Below are positions 1 through 8,588 of a DNA stretch of 64,000 bases, one piece after another. Positions within the stretch are counted from its first letter, which is position 1, and each line of letters begins with the position of its first letter. Both the position numbers and the translations under genes were made by a program. The DNA comes from Flavobacterium sp. LC2016-23 (GTDB lineage: Bacteria > Bacteroidota > Bacteroidia > Flavobacteriales > Flavobacteriaceae): NCBI RefSeq assembly GCF_009674775.1, contig NZ_WKKE01000001.1:304675-368674 (forward strand), in the 5' to 3' direction. Under the pieces are notes generated by a model that made no database searches, had not been told where the DNA came from, and was given only the letters and a program-made list of their open reading frames with translations.

Positions 1-752
1 AAATATTCATAACTATTTAAAGTCTCGGTAACGATATCATGAAGTTCCAATGCCGGAACAGATCCGATTTTTGAAAAACGATCTGTAATGGTCTGTAAAC
101 GGTCTACATCTTTTTCAATCTCTACGGTAATGGACTGATCTATTTCTTCCGTTTTTAAAATTTCAACCCATCCAATCAGGGAAGACAATGGTGTCCCGAT
201 CTGATGGGCAGTTTCTTTTGCCATTCCTGCCCAGAGCTTATTTTGAATGGCCATTTTGGTGCTTTTATAAAAATTATAGATCAGCGCACCAAACAAAAAA
301 ATGATCAGCAATAAAGCAATCGGATAATATTTAAGTTTATTAAGTAAAGCTGAGTTGCCATAATACAGCTTCTGGTATTTTCCGGGAGCATATTCAAAAA
401 CAATAGGCTCGTTTTCGTTTTGCAGTTTATTCAGAAAAGACATTGATTTTTTTTCATCCTTTAAGACTGTTTCAGGGACATTTCTGGTCGTCAGAATCTT
501 GTCATACATCGTCAGGATTACCGGAATAGAAGTGTTGTTGCTGGAAATCTGAAGCGGAAGTTCCAGATCCGTATTTTCATCAGCGTTAATTAAGGCAATC
601 TGTGCATTTGCCAGCAGCTTCATTTTTATCCTTTCCTCATTTTTGAAAATTTGAAAAAAAGTATACGTATTCCAGAGAATCAGCGAAATGATTAAAAAGG
701 AAATGCTAATGATAACCCAACGGGTAGTATTTCTTCTGTCCGAAAAAAACAT
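1..752 (-). CDS. Sensor histidine kinase, N-terminal part (cut by the left edge)
   Basis: Reading leftward from the ATG at 752 gives an open frame of 250 codons that runs off the window. Residues about 10-30 form a first membrane segment, a sensor region of about 110 residues follows, and a second membrane segment lies near residues 144-163. The phospho-acceptor box AKETAHQIGTPLSSLIGW follows with His183. The HQIGTPLSS form of the H-box is common in Bacteroidota kinases. No HAMP domain is obvious between the membrane segment and the H-box. The ATPase domain must lie outside the window. It is divergent from the flavin reductase gene at 913. The input signal cannot be told from sequence. Confidence 0.88.
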   Translation of the reverse strand, partial: MFFSDRRNTTRWVIISISFLIISLILWNTYTFFQIFKNEERIKMKLLANAQIALINADENTDLELPLQISSNNTSIPVILTMYDKILTTRNVPETVLKDEKKSMSFLNKLQNENEPIVFEYAPGKYQKLYYGNSALLNKLKYYPIALLLIIFLFGALIYNFYKSTKMAIQNKLWAGMAKETAHQIGTPLSSLIGWVEILKTEEIDQSITVEIEKDVDRLQTITDRFSKIGSVPALELHDIVTETLNSYEY

Positions 753-867
753 ATTTTAAATTTTGAGGTATAAATATAACGAAATAAACACATTTAATAT
801 TTTGTGTGCTGCGAAAGATTTTTGTTTTTTAAGTCTAAAACTATTTCTTAGTCAGTAACGATTTCTA

Positions 868-875
868 TACTTTTG
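868..875 (+). promoter_or_regulatory. Promoter -7 box for the flavin reductase gene
   Basis: TACTTTTG matches the Bacteroidota -7 consensus TAnnTTTG and lies 37 bases before the ATG at 913. No clear TTTG -33 box is seen. Confidence 0.55.
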
Positions 876-912
876 TAGTCACCGAAAAGAGATTCGGTTA
901 AAAAGGAAAAAT

Positions 913-1788
913 ATGATCAGTATTAACCCAAAAGAAATTCCGACTGCAAAATTGCACGGCTATCTGCAGAGTGCCGTCGGACCGAGACCTATTGCTTTTG
1001 CAAGTACAATTAGTGCAAAAGGAATTCCGAATTTGTCACCGTTCAGTTTCTTTAATGTGTTTAGTGCCAATCCGCCAATCCTGATTTTTTCACCTGCACG
1101 ACGCGTCCGGGACAATACGGTTAAACATACTCTGATCAATGCCGAAGCGACCCGTGAAGTCGTAATAAATGTGGTCAATTATGATTTGGTGCAGCAGACC
1201 TCTTTAGCCAGTACCGAATACGGCGAAGGCGTAAACGAATTTATCAAGGCAGGTTTAACACAAATTCCTTCAGATCTGGTAAAACCTTATAGGGTAAAGG
1301 AATCCCCGGTACAATTTGAGTGTAAAATCACGCAGATTATCCCGTTGGGAACAGAAGGAGGAGCGGGTAACCTGATTCTGTGTGAAGTAGTAAAAATTCA
1401 TATTCACGAAGCTGTTCTGGATGAAAACGGAGCTATCGACCAGCATAAGATTGATTTGGTTTCAAGATTGGGAAGTAATTGGTACTCAAGGTCAAACCAG
1501 GGACTTTTTGAAGTGCCCAAGCCACTTACAACTTTAGGGGTTGGAGTAGATGTGATTCCGAATTTTATACGGGAAAGCCCCGTTTTTAACGGAAATGATC
1601 TTGGAAAGTTAGGAAATATTGAAGCCTTGCCTACAAAGGAAGAAGTTAGTATATTTGTGAAAGAAAATTTTTCAGTGAAAGGAGTCCTAAGCTCCGACGA
1701 TCAGGAAAAAATACATTTAGAGGCCAAGAAATATCTCAATAATGATGATATTGTATCTGCCTGGAAAGTGCTTTTGGCAAAAAAATAA
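913..1788 (+). CDS. Flavin reductase family protein (FMN-binding split barrel)
   Basis: A 291-residue protein of the DIM6/NTAB flavin reductase-like family, cytoplasmic, expected to bind FMN. The N-terminal stretch with VGPRPIAFAST followed by NLSPFSFFN is the typical flavin-binding signature, and NVVNYDLVQQ with an EGVNEF segment follows. The C-terminal 60 residues are an extra tail with acidic and lysine-rich helices. The true substrate is unknown: members reduce flavin for partner oxygenases or act on other acceptors. The start is the first ATG after a good -7 box. The DUF3127 gene follows after 30 bases and may be co-transcribed. Confidence 0.85.
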   Translation: MISINPKEIPTAKLHGYLQSAVGPRPIAFASTISAKGIPNLSPFSFFNVFSANPPILIFSPARRVRDNTVKHTLINAEATREVVINVVNYDLVQQTSLASTEYGEGVNEFIKAGLTQIPSDLVKPYRVKESPVQFECKITQIIPLGTEGGAGNLILCEVVKIHIHEAVLDENGAIDQHKIDLVSRLGSNWYSRSNQGLFEVPKPLTTLGVGVDVIPNFIRESPVFNGNDLGKLGNIEALPTKEEVSIFVKENFSVKGVLSSDDQEKIHLEAKKYLNNDDIVSAWKVLLAKK

Positions 1789-1818
1789 GAAAAGAATCAA
1801 TAATTAATATAAACGAAG

Positions 1819-2190
1819 ATGGAAGTTACAGGAAAAGTAAAAGTGGTTAACCCGGAGCAACAAGTTAGTGCCTCATTCAAAAAAAGAGAATTAGTTGTTA
1901 CTACTGATGAACAATATCCACAACATATTTTAATCGAATTTACACAAGATAAATGCGATTTGTTGAGTAGCTATAAGCAAGGAGAGGCAGTAAAAGTTTC
2001 TATCAATTTAAGAGGAAGAGAATGGGTTAATCCACAAGGAGAAACCAGATATTTCAATAGTATTCAAGGCTGGAGAATCGAAAGAGCAGGTGCAGAAGCG
2101 CCTTCACAAGCTCCGCCAATGCCTGCTGCAGAAGCTTTTGCTCCGGCTACAAATGTAAACGACGACGAACCGGACGATTTACCGTTCTAA
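1819..2190 (+). CDS. DUF3127 protein, OB-fold-like with an SSB-type acidic tip
   Basis: A 123-residue protein of the DUF3127 family, which is common in Bacteroidota. Residues 1-85 look like a small beta-barrel: EVTGKVKVV, then LVVTTDEQYPQHILIEF, then a segment ending in YFNSIQGWRIE. A Pro/Ala-rich linker of about 25 residues follows, and the protein ends in DDEPDDLPF. That tip closely resembles the C-terminal tip of single-stranded DNA-binding protein (E. coli DDDIPF), which recruits DNA repair partners. A role in single-stranded DNA metabolism is inferred from this architecture and is not established. It lies 30 bases after the flavin reductase gene and is followed by a perfect inverted repeat. 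Confidence 0.82.
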   Translation: MEVTGKVKVVNPEQQVSASFKKRELVVTTDEQYPQHILIEFTQDKCDLLSSYKQGEAVKVSINLRGREWVNPQGETRYFNSIQGWRIERAGAEAPSQAPPMPAAEAFAPATNVNDDEPDDLPF

Positions 2191-2212
2191 AAGTTTAAAT
2201 TACAAAGACTAT

Positions 2213-2257
2213 AAATTCCAAATTCCAAATCATTAACGTATTTGGAATTTGGAATTT
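2213..2257. repeat. Perfect inverted repeat of the TTGGAATTT family, possible terminator
   Basis: Arms AAATTCCAAATTCCAAAT (2213-2230) and ATTTGGAATTTGGAATTT (2240-2257) are exact complements around a 9-base loop, 23 bases after the DUF3127 stop. A T-rich run follows, so it may end transcription. More direct copies of the element fill 2308-2365, just before aat. Confidence 0.8.
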
Positions 2258-2369
2258 TGTTTTTGCATATAGTTTGTATCCTTTCGACCGAAGGGAGAAG
2301 ATGCGGTTGGTTGGAATTTGGAATTTCAATATTGGAATTTCCCTTTTAATTTTATTGGAATTTTAAAAA

Positions 2370-3008
2370 ATGTATTACGTAGATAAAGATTTATTTTTTC
2401 CGCCAGTTTCAGAAACCGATGAAGAAGGAATTCTTGCGATTGGTGGCGATTTGAGTCCGGAACGTTTGCAATTAGCCTACAAAAGCGGTATTTTTCCGTG
2501 GTTTAACGAAGGCGAACCCATCCTCTGGTGGTCGCCGGACCCAAGAATGGTTTTGTTTCCGGATGAATTGATTGTATCCAAAAGCATGCGGAATATTTTG
2601 AACAGAAATCAGTTTAAAGTGAGTTTTAATCAAAATTTTAAGGAAGTCATTTCTAATTGCCAAAGCATTAAAAGAGAAGGTCAGGACGGAACCTGGATTT
2701 CTAATGACATGATTGATGCATACTGTAAGCTTCACGAAATCGGAATTGCAAAATCTGTTGAGGTTTGGCAGGACGAAGTTTTAGTTGGAGGTTTATATGG
2801 TATCGATTTAGGTCATGTTTTTTGTGGTGAAAGTATGTTTTCAAAAGTATCTAATGCATCAAAAGTGGCTTTTATTGCTTTGGTGGAGTATTTAAGAAAA
2901 AATAATTATAAGCTTTTAGATTGTCAGGTTTATAATCCGCATTTAGAAAGTTTAGGCTGTTGCGAAATTGACAGAGCAGCATTTATGTCTATTTTAAAAA
3001 GTGAGTAA
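2370..3008 (+). CDS. aat: Leucyl/phenylalanyl-tRNA--protein transferase
   Basis: A 212-residue protein matching Aat throughout. The enzyme adds Leu or Phe from aminoacyl-tRNA to proteins with N-terminal Arg or Lys, marking them for ClpS/ClpAP under the N-end rule. Family hallmarks are FPP near the N-terminus, GILAIGGDLSPERL, the FPWF segment followed by ILWWSPDPRMVL, VEVWQDEVLVGGLYGI and the GESMFS motif. The length is normal for the family. The stop overlaps a possible GTG start of the MOSC gene, and the next in-frame ATG begins one base after the stop, so the two are probably co-transcribed. Confidence 0.95.
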   Translation: MYYVDKDLFFPPVSETDEEGILAIGGDLSPERLQLAYKSGIFPWFNEGEPILWWSPDPRMVLFPDELIVSKSMRNILNRNQFKVSFNQNFKEVISNCQSIKREGQDGTWISNDMIDAYCKLHEIGIAKSVEVWQDEVLVGGLYGIDLGHVFCGESMFSKVSNASKVAFIALVEYLRKNNYKLLDCQVYNPHLESLGCCEIDRAAFMSILKSE

Positions 3009-3009
3009 G

Positions 3010-3804
3010 ATGAGTGCAATTCATATTGTAAAAGAAATTTATATTTATCCGGTAAAAAGCCTGGCAGGAATTAGCTGCAAGGAAGCTCTGGCCCAAGAAA
3101 TGGGATTTGAAAATGATCGCCGATGGATGTTAGTTGACGCTGAAAATCAATTTATAACGCAGAGAGAACATCGCATTTTAAGTCAGTTTTATCCACAAAT
3201 TTCAGATGGAAAAATCAGCATAACTTTTCGGGACCATCAACATGAATTTTCAATAGACGAGCATTTAGACATTCCAATCGAAACGAAAGTCTGGGAGGAT
3301 AAAAGCGAGGTTGTTGAAGTGAATAAAACCACTTCAGAATGGTTTAGCAAACACTTGGGATTTGAATGTAAATTGGTCAAAATCATGAAAATTGGAAGTC
3401 GTAAACATGAAAGTTCAAGACTAAAAGAAACCTTCAGTGTAAGTTTGGCTGACGGTTATCCTTATTTATTAGTAGGATCAGAAAGCCTGGATTTTTTAAA
3501 TGAAAAATTAAAAGATAAAATCACTGTTTTAAGATTTCGCCCAAACATTGTCATCAGCTCAAAAACAGCTCATGAAGAAGATGACTTTGATACTTTTAAA
3601 ATCGGAAAAGTTCAGTTTAAAAATGTAAAACCCTGCGGGAGATGCATTATGGTCAATAACGATCCGCAGAATGGAAACCTGAAAAAAGAACCTCTAAGAA
3701 CTTTAAGCACCTACAGAAAAGTTGAAAATTCAGTTTTTTTCGGGACTAATATTGTGAGTTTAAATGCCGGAGTTATTAGTGTTGGAGATGAAGTTGTTTT
3801 TTAA
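3010..3804 (+). CDS. MOSC domain protein (YcbX/mARC-like)
   Basis: A protein of about 264 residues with an N-terminal beta-barrel MOSC_N domain (IYIYPVKSLAGISCKEA, then ENDRRWMLVD) and a C-terminal MOSC domain. The segment KPCGRCIMVNNDPQNG carries the conserved cysteine that in mARC and YcbX binds the molybdenum cofactor. Such enzymes reduce N-hydroxylated compounds and need an electron donor; YcbX carries a fused ferredoxin, which is absent here. The ATG at 3010 was chosen; a GTG at 3001 would overlap aat by 8 bases. The stop is convergent with thiF and overlaps its end by 4 bases. Confidence 0.88.
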   Translation: MSAIHIVKEIYIYPVKSLAGISCKEALAQEMGFENDRRWMLVDAENQFITQREHRILSQFYPQISDGKISITFRDHQHEFSIDEHLDIPIETKVWEDKSEVVEVNKTTSEWFSKHLGFECKLVKIMKIGSRKHESSRLKETFSVSLADGYPYLLVGSESLDFLNEKLKDKITVLRFRPNIVISSKTAHEEDDFDTFKIGKVQFKNVKPCGRCIMVNNDPQNGNLKKEPLRTLSTYRKVENSVFFGTNIVSLNAGVISVGDEVVF

Positions 3805-4511
3805 AAACTAAGTTTTGTAAAGCTCCAATCCAAAGTATTAAAAAGGACTAATTCATTTCTTAAAGTAGGCAGCCCTAAAATCAATTTAAGCGTTTCATGC
3901 GCCATCATCGTGCCGATAATTCCTGGCAAAGTTCCCAGAACGCCATTTAAATTACAATTCGGCACCTCTTTTGGATCCGGCATTTCAGGAAACAGATCAC
4001 GTAAATTTTTACTTCCGTTATGATTGAAAACTGCAATTTGTCCTTCAAATTTTAAAATGCTTCCGTAGACCAGAGGTTTCTGAAATTGTACGCAAGTATC
4101 GTTTATCAAATAACGTGTTGAAAAATTATCAGACCCATCAACAATAACATCGTATTGCTGAATGATTGTTGCTGCGTTTTCAGCTGTCAACTTCAAATTA
4201 ATAGCTTCAGCCTCAATTAAGGGATTTAATTTAGAGACAACTTCTTTCGCAACAACTGCTTTCTCTCTTCCGATTTCGTTTTCAGTGTATAAAATCTGTC
4301 GGTGAAGGTTGTGAATCTCAATAGTATCAAAATCCATTATTCCAATAAAACCCACCCCGGCTGTTGCAATATATTGTAAAACCGGACAGCCTAGACCTCC
4401 GGCTCCAATAACCAGAACTTTTGCTTTTTTGAGTTTTTCCTGACCTTCATCACCAATTTCGGGAAGAATGGTTTGCCGGTTATAACGTAAAAATTCTTGT
4501 ATAATGCTCAT
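3801..4511 (-). CDS. thiF: ThiF/MoeB/HesA family adenylyltransferase for ThiS
   Basis: A 236-residue E1-like enzyme that adenylates the C-terminal glycine of ThiS for sulfur transfer in thiazole synthesis. The nucleotide-binding GAGGLGCPV motif, the DFDTIEIHNLHRQ segment and the NCNLNGVLG segment place it in the ThiF/MoeB/HesA family. It is the last gene of the thi operon and a thiS gene is present, so ThiF is preferred to MoeB. The paired CxxC zinc motifs of E. coli ThiF and MoeB are absent: the usual RCLFPE position reads RDLFPE, and no CxxC pair is near the C-terminus. This suggests a zinc-free variant. Confidence 0.87.
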   Translation of the reverse strand: MSIIQEFLRYNRQTILPEIGDEGQEKLKKAKVLVIGAGGLGCPVLQYIATAGVGFIGIMDFDTIEIHNLHRQILYTENEIGREKAVVAKEVVSKLNPLIEAEAINLKLTAENAATIIQQYDVIVDGSDNFSTRYLINDTCVQFQKPLVYGSILKFEGQIAVFNHNGSKNLRDLFPEMPDPKEVPNCNLNGVLGTLPGIIGTMMAHETLKLILGLPTLRNELVLFNTLDWSFTKLSF

Positions 4512-4564
4512 TTTAATTTTGGAATTTGGAATTTGAAATCTGGAATTTGAGATTTGGAATATTT
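4512..4564. repeat. TTGGAATTT direct-repeat cluster between thiH and thiF
   Basis: The 53-base gap between thiH and thiF is almost wholly made of degenerate direct copies of TTTGGAATTT and related variants. It belongs to the same family as the repeats at 2213, 17238 and 57326. Confidence 0.65.
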
Positions 4565-5677
4565 CTAATGATAGCTTTTATCCCAATCTTTCCAGACAGG
4601 TTCGTAGCCAGAATTTTTGATGACCTGCGCGATTTCTTTGGCGGAACGCTCATCACTGATTTCAAATTGTTCCAGGGATTGCGGGTCCACAACATAACCA
4701 CCCGGATTCGTTTTAGAACCGGCACTCATACTCGTTGTCCCAATCGGGATAATATTATTTCTGAACTTTTCGTTTTCACGTGTAGAAATTGAAATCTCCA
4801 AATCTTCATTCCACAAACGATAAGCGCAGATAAGCTGTGTTAAATCTTTATCATCCATAATAAAATTAGGTTCAATAATGCCTTCAGCAGGACGTAATCT
4901 AGGAAACGAAACGGAATACTTGGTTTGCCAGTATTTCTTCTGGAGGTAGTCGATATGCAAGGCGTTAAAAAAGCTATCCGCTCGCCAGTCTTCCAATCCC
5001 AGTAAAACCCCCAAACCCATTTTATGAATCCCTGCTGTTCCTATTCTGTCCGGAGTTTCCAGACGAAAATCAAAGTTTGACTTTTTGCCTTTGGTGTGGT
5101 ATTTTTTATACACTTCCTGATGATACGTTTCCTGATAAACCAGGATTGAATAAACACCGGCTTCATGCAAACGCTCGTATTCTGCTGTTGAAAGCGGTTG
5201 AACTTCTGCCGAAATAAGCGAAAATTGTTCTTTTATCTGGGCAATTGCATTCAGGAAATAATTAATATTTACGGTATAATTGGCCTCACCCGTAACTAGT
5301 AAAACATGGTCAAACCCTGCTTCTTTTAACGCCTGGGTTTCCAGTTTAATTTCGGCATCTGAAAGTGTTTTTCGCTTGATTTTATTATCAAGACTAAAAC
5401 CGCAATACGTACAAATATTTTGGCATTCATTACTTAAATACAAAGGCACATACATCTGAATTGTTTTGCCAAAGCGTTTTTTAGTTAGCTCATGGCACTC
5501 CCGGGCCATGAGCTCCAGATAAGGTTGTGCGGCAGGTGAAATCAAAGCTAAAAAATCATCCAGATTTCGTTTATTTTTTGCCAGTGATTTTTCGACTTCA
5601 CGGGCTGAAGTTTGGTATATTTTAGATTGAATGGAATCCCAGTTGTATTGCTCAAAAACCGATTTAAATGTTTTCAT
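4565..5677 (-). CDS. thiH: 2-iminoacetate synthase (tyrosine lyase)
   Basis: A 370-residue radical SAM enzyme that splits tyrosine to dehydroglycine (2-iminoacetate) and p-cresol for the thiazole ring. Cys85, Cys89 and Cys92 in CQNICTYC are the cluster ligands, and the ThiH signatures LVTGEANYTVN, VYQETYHQ and TTSMSAGSKTNPGGY are present. Its presence, with no thiO in the operon, indicates the ThiH route, which relies on an oxygen-sensitive cluster. It is separated from thiG by a 139-base repeat-filled gap and from thiF by 53 bases. Confidence 0.96.
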   Translation of the reverse strand: MKTFKSVFEQYNWDSIQSKIYQTSAREVEKSLAKNKRNLDDFLALISPAAQPYLELMARECHELTKKRFGKTIQMYVPLYLSNECQNICTYCGFSLDNKIKRKTLSDAEIKLETQALKEAGFDHVLLVTGEANYTVNINYFLNAIAQIKEQFSLISAEVQPLSTAEYERLHEAGVYSILVYQETYHQEVYKKYHTKGKKSNFDFRLETPDRIGTAGIHKMGLGVLLGLEDWRADSFFNALHIDYLQKKYWQTKYSVSFPRLRPAEGIIEPNFIMDDKDLTQLICAYRLWNEDLEISISTRENEKFRNNIIPIGTTSMSAGSKTNPGGYVVDPQSLEQFEISDERSAKEIAQVIKNSGYEPVWKDWDKSYH

Positions 5678-5690
5678 TGGATTGTTGTTT

Positions 5691-5813
5691 TACCGCAAGG
5701 GGCACTAAGATTTACGCAAAGTTCGCTACGCTTTGTGTTGTTTAAGTTTGATTAAAGAGTTCGTAAAGCTTAGCGAACTTTGCGCAAAAACCTTGCGAAC
5801 TTTGCGGTTAAGC
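5691..5813. repeat. Imperfect inverted repeat of the CGCAAAG family
   Basis: The thiG-thiH gap holds two arms built from ACCGCAAGG, ACGCAAAGTTCGC and their complements GCGAACTTTGCG, CTTTGCGGTTAAG. The same word family makes the inverted repeat at 34907-34997. It has no coding potential and is probably a dispersed element or a processing hairpin. Confidence 0.7.
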
Positions 5814-5816
5814 AAA

Positions 5817-6593
5817 CTAGTCATATAAAAAAGACGTCAAAGGACTCGAAGCAGTTGCGTGATTTTGTTGATTGGCAATTTTGGCTTCGAACGCTTTTCG
5901 ACCGGCAATTACTGCTTCTTTAAAAGCTTCAGCCATTAATTTGGGGTTTCCGGCCACGGCAATTGCCGTATTAACCAAAACAGCATCAGCACCTAATTCC
6001 ATTGCCTTGGCAGCATCAGACGGAGCTCCGATTCCGGCATCAATAATGACCGGGACGTTGCTTTGCTCTATAATGATCTCGAGGAAATCAATAGTTTTCA
6101 GTCCTTTGTTGCTGCCAATTGGCGAGCCTAAAGGCATTACCGCAGCAGTTCCGGAGTTTTCTAAATGTTTGCACAAAACAGGGTCGGCATGAATGTAAGG
6201 AAGAACAATAAACCCCAGTTTTGCTAATTCTTCTGTAGCCTTCAAAGTTTCAACAGCATCCGGCATTAGGTATTTGGGATCCGGATGTATTTCAAGTTTC
6301 AGCCAGTTCGTTTCTAAGGCTTCGCGGGCTAATTGTGCAGCAAAAACAGCCTCTTTGGCATTTCTTGCACCCGATGTATTGGGTAATAAATGAATTCCAG
6401 GGTGTTTCAAATGTGTTAGAATAGCATCTGTTTCGGTCTCTAAATCAATTCGTTTTAAGGCAACCGTTACCAATTCGGTTTGAGAAGCCAAAATCGCTTC
6501 TTCCATTTCGAAATTAGAACCAAACTTTCCTGTTCCTAAAAACAATCGGGAGGTTAAGGTTTTATCACCAATTTTAAATAACGACGTTTGCAT
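5817..6593 (-). CDS. thiG: Thiazole synthase
   Basis: A 258-residue TIM-barrel enzyme that builds the thiazole phosphate from 1-deoxyxylulose 5-phosphate, 2-iminoacetate and ThiS thiocarboxylate. The N-terminal [12 protein letters not shown], the Schiff-base lysine region [23 protein letters not shown], the phosphate-binding segment [21 protein letters not shown] and the tail [10 protein letters not shown] all fit ThiG. It works as a complex with ThiH. Its start overlaps the end of thiE by 20 bases, suggesting coupled translation. Confidence 0.96.
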   Translation of the reverse strand: MQTSLFKIGDKTLTSRLFLGTGKFGSNFEMEEAILASQTELVTVALKRIDLETETDAILTHLKHPGIHLLPNTSGARNAKEAVFAAQLAREALETNWLKLEIHPDPKYLMPDAVETLKATEELAKLGFIVLPYIHADPVLCKHLENSGTAAVMPLGSPIGSNKGLKTIDFLEIIIEQSNVPVIIDAGIGAPSDAAKAMELGADAVLVNTAIAVAGNPKLMAEAFKEAVIAGRKAFEAKIANQQNHATASSPLTSFLYD

Positions 6594-7212
6594 ATAATTT
6601 TTCGTTTAATTGTTGAATGAGTTTTGCTTTCTGATGACTTTTTGTAATGAGTCCGGAGACGGCAATGCCATGAATTCCGCTTTCAATCAGTTTGTTGATA
6701 TCGTCAGCGATAATTCCGCCAATAGCATACACAGGAATAGTAAGATCGTTTTCTTTTAATTTCTGAAGAATTTTATGATACCCTTCAAAACCGAGAATCG
6801 GACTTAATTGTTCCTTTGTTGTTGTGAATCGAAGAGGACCTAATCCAATGTAATCACAACCATTTTTGATATGATTCTGAATATCTTCGAAGGTGTTGGC
6901 AGTTGCCCCGATGATTTTGGTGTTGCCAAGAATGGCGCGGGCTTCTTCAATTTTGGTGTCAAGGAGTCCTAAATGCACGCCGTCAGCAGCAATTTGTTGC
7001 GCCAGGTATACATTGTCGTTTACAATGAAATTGGCCAGGTATTCTTCGCATAAAAATTTTACCGCTTCCGCTAAAGCGAAGCAGTTTTTCACGCTTTGAT
7101 TTTTGAAACGCATCTGAATCCAGTCGCATCCGCTGTCCAGTGCGTCATGAATATTGTACAATTGCTTTTCGATTGTATTTCCCTGCGAGATGTATTGTAA
7201 TTTATGGTACAT
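6574..7212 (-). CDS. thiE: Thiamine phosphate synthase
   Basis: A 212-residue TIM barrel that joins hydroxymethylpyrimidine diphosphate and thiazole phosphate to give thiamine monophosphate. It keeps the expected motifs: IQMRFKNQS, the ND pair in [17 protein letters not shown], the [10 protein letters not shown] pyrophosphate loop and the AIGGI phosphate-binding turn. Of the two ThiE-like proteins in the operon this is the better match to a catalytically competent ThiE. It overlaps thiD by 11 bases and thiG by 20 bases. Confidence 0.93.
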   Translation of the reverse strand: MYHKLQYISQGNTIEKQLYNIHDALDSGCDWIQMRFKNQSVKNCFALAEAVKFLCEEYLANFIVNDNVYLAQQIAADGVHLGLLDTKIEEARAILGNTKIIGATANTFEDIQNHIKNGCDYIGLGPLRFTTTKEQLSPILGFEGYHKILQKLKENDLTIPVYAIGGIIADDINKLIESGIHGIAVSGLITKSHQKAKLIQQLNEKLYANVVI

Positions 7213-7957
7213 AATGATAGCCTATTAAAGTTGATGTTGAACTCAGGTATTTTTCTATGTAGGCTTTCGCATTGATACAAGCCTCTTTTGGGGTCTGAGG
7301 GAATGCGAGATTTGAGGCAATCGCTGCCGATAATACACAGCCGGAACCGTGTTTTTCGAAGCATTTTTCTTCAGAAGGTAACAATGTTATCATTTCGTTT
7401 TTCAGGAATAAATAGTCGGTTCCGGTTTTAGCAGTATTATGTCCTCCTTTTACTAAAACGGCTGTTGGGATTTCATTTTTTTTCCACAGTTCCCGGGATA
7501 AAAAACCGGGGAATAAAAGCTCGGCTTCATTATAATTAGGGGTAATCAGATCAATTTGTGATAAAATCTGGTGAAGATCCAAATCAGCTGTAATTTTCAG
7601 AAACTCAAATTGTGTCGTGGATTTTAAAACCGGATCCCAGACAATTTTTGTGGCTGGCGAGGCGATTTTTATAGTAGAAATGATTTGGTTTAAATAATGC
7701 AAATCCGGTGTAATTCCAATTTTTACGGCTTTGATCGTATAGTTTTGAAATAAAGTTTCGACAGACCGAATAACAAAACTTAAATCAGTCCATTGAATGT
7801 CATAGAACTGATTTTCGGTCTGCAATGTATTTGCTGTCGAAATGGCAAAGCCGCTAACCTGATGCTGTTCGAAAGTTTTAATATCTGCTAAAACTCCTGC
7901 ACCACCGGTCGGGTCAAAACCTGCTATAGAGAGTACGTATGGGCGATTTGCTGACAT
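7202..7957 (-). CDS. thiD: Hydroxymethylpyrimidine/phosphomethylpyrimidine kinase
   Basis: A 251-residue ribokinase-fold enzyme that phosphorylates HMP and HMP phosphate before coupling by ThiE. Motifs seen are SIAGFDPTGGAGVLADIKTF at the N-terminus, WDPVLKS, LITPNYNEAELL, VLVKGGH and the anion-hole segment KHGSGCVLSAAIA. It overlaps both neighbours, by 34 bases with the upstream ThiE-like gene and 11 bases with thiE, which points to a tightly coupled operon. Confidence 0.95.
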   Translation of the reverse strand: MSANRPYVLSIAGFDPTGGAGVLADIKTFEQHQVSGFAISTANTLQTENQFYDIQWTDLSFVIRSVETLFQNYTIKAVKIGITPDLHYLNQIISTIKIASPATKIVWDPVLKSTTQFEFLKITADLDLHQILSQIDLITPNYNEAELLFPGFLSRELWKKNEIPTAVLVKGGHNTAKTGTDYLFLKNEMITLLPSEEKCFEKHGSGCVLSAAIASNLAFPQTPKEACINAKAYIEKYLSSTSTLIGYHYVP

Positions 7958-8514
7958 AATTTAAATTGGTTTACAGGATTTTCATGATTCCAGATTGCTC
8001 CTAAAACGGCAATGTCATCAAAGCCGTTTTCAAGTGCTTTTTGAATGTTTTCAGGATGAATTCCACCTAAGGCAATTCCTATTGTTTTGAAATTTGTTCT
8101 TGATTTTAAAGCCTCAAAAAGATTAGTTTTGGATTCATAATTTTCTTTTGAAATACTTTTAAAAACAGGACTTAAAAAGGCATATTCAAAGTTCTCGTTC
8201 AACGAATTAAAAGCTTCAATTGAATGTACAGAAGTTGAGATTATTTGTTTTCCTGATGAAACTTCAAACACTTCGTTTCTTTGTTTTTCAGAAAAATGAA
8301 TTCTGTTAATTCCAAAATCTTGTGCTAATTCATGATGACTGTGCAAAACCAGATTAGCTCGAAATTTCAATTTTATCTGATGAATAAACAGCGCCATTTC
8401 AACCTCAGAAAAATCAGGTTTCCGAATGTGAAGCAAAGACAATCCTTCTTCAAATAGCGAATTGATAATACTGATTTCATTTGCAATTGCAGAAGGGTTG
8501 GTAATAACAATCAT
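7924..8514 (-). CDS. ThiE/TenI-like protein, second copy in the thi operon
   Basis: A 196-residue TIM-barrel protein of the thiamine phosphate synthase/TenI superfamily. It keeps the overall pattern (LLHIRKPDFSE, LHSHHELAQDFGINRIHFSE, FLSPVFKSISKENY, IALGGIHPENI). Key ThiE positions differ: the ND pair reads SH, and the GP..F.T.TK loop reads SPVFKSISK. It may be a TenI-like thiazole tautomerase, which would suit its place between thiC and thiD, or a diverged synthase; sequence alone does not decide. The short N-terminus starts right at the first strand. A heptanucleotide repeat tract precedes it. Confidence 0.82.
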   Translation of the reverse strand: MIVITNPSAIANEISIINSLFEEGLSLLHIRKPDFSEVEMALFIHQIKLKFRANLVLHSHHELAQDFGINRIHFSEKQRNEVFEVSSGKQIISTSVHSIEAFNSLNENFEYAFLSPVFKSISKENYESKTNLFEALKSRTNFKTIGIALGGIHPENIQKALENGFDDIAVLGAIWNHENPVNQFKLCQQIAHTYSL

Positions 8515-8532
8515 AGCCTGATTTATTTCTTT

Positions 8533-8588
8533 ACTCTTTATTCTTTACTCTTTATTCTTTACTCTTTACTCTTTACTCTTTACTCTTT
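8533..8588. repeat. Heptanucleotide tandem repeat in the thi operon
   Basis: Eight uninterrupted copies of ACTCTTT/ATTCTTT (period 7) start at 8533, with degenerate copies reaching 8630. The tract fills most of the gap between the thiC stop and the next gene. It is noncoding and may vary in length by slippage. Confidence 0.85.

Noticed and set aside
3001..3009. GTG start for the MOSC gene overlapping aat
   Set aside because: The ATG at 3010 begins one base after the aat stop and fits the family start; the GTG cannot be fully excluded.
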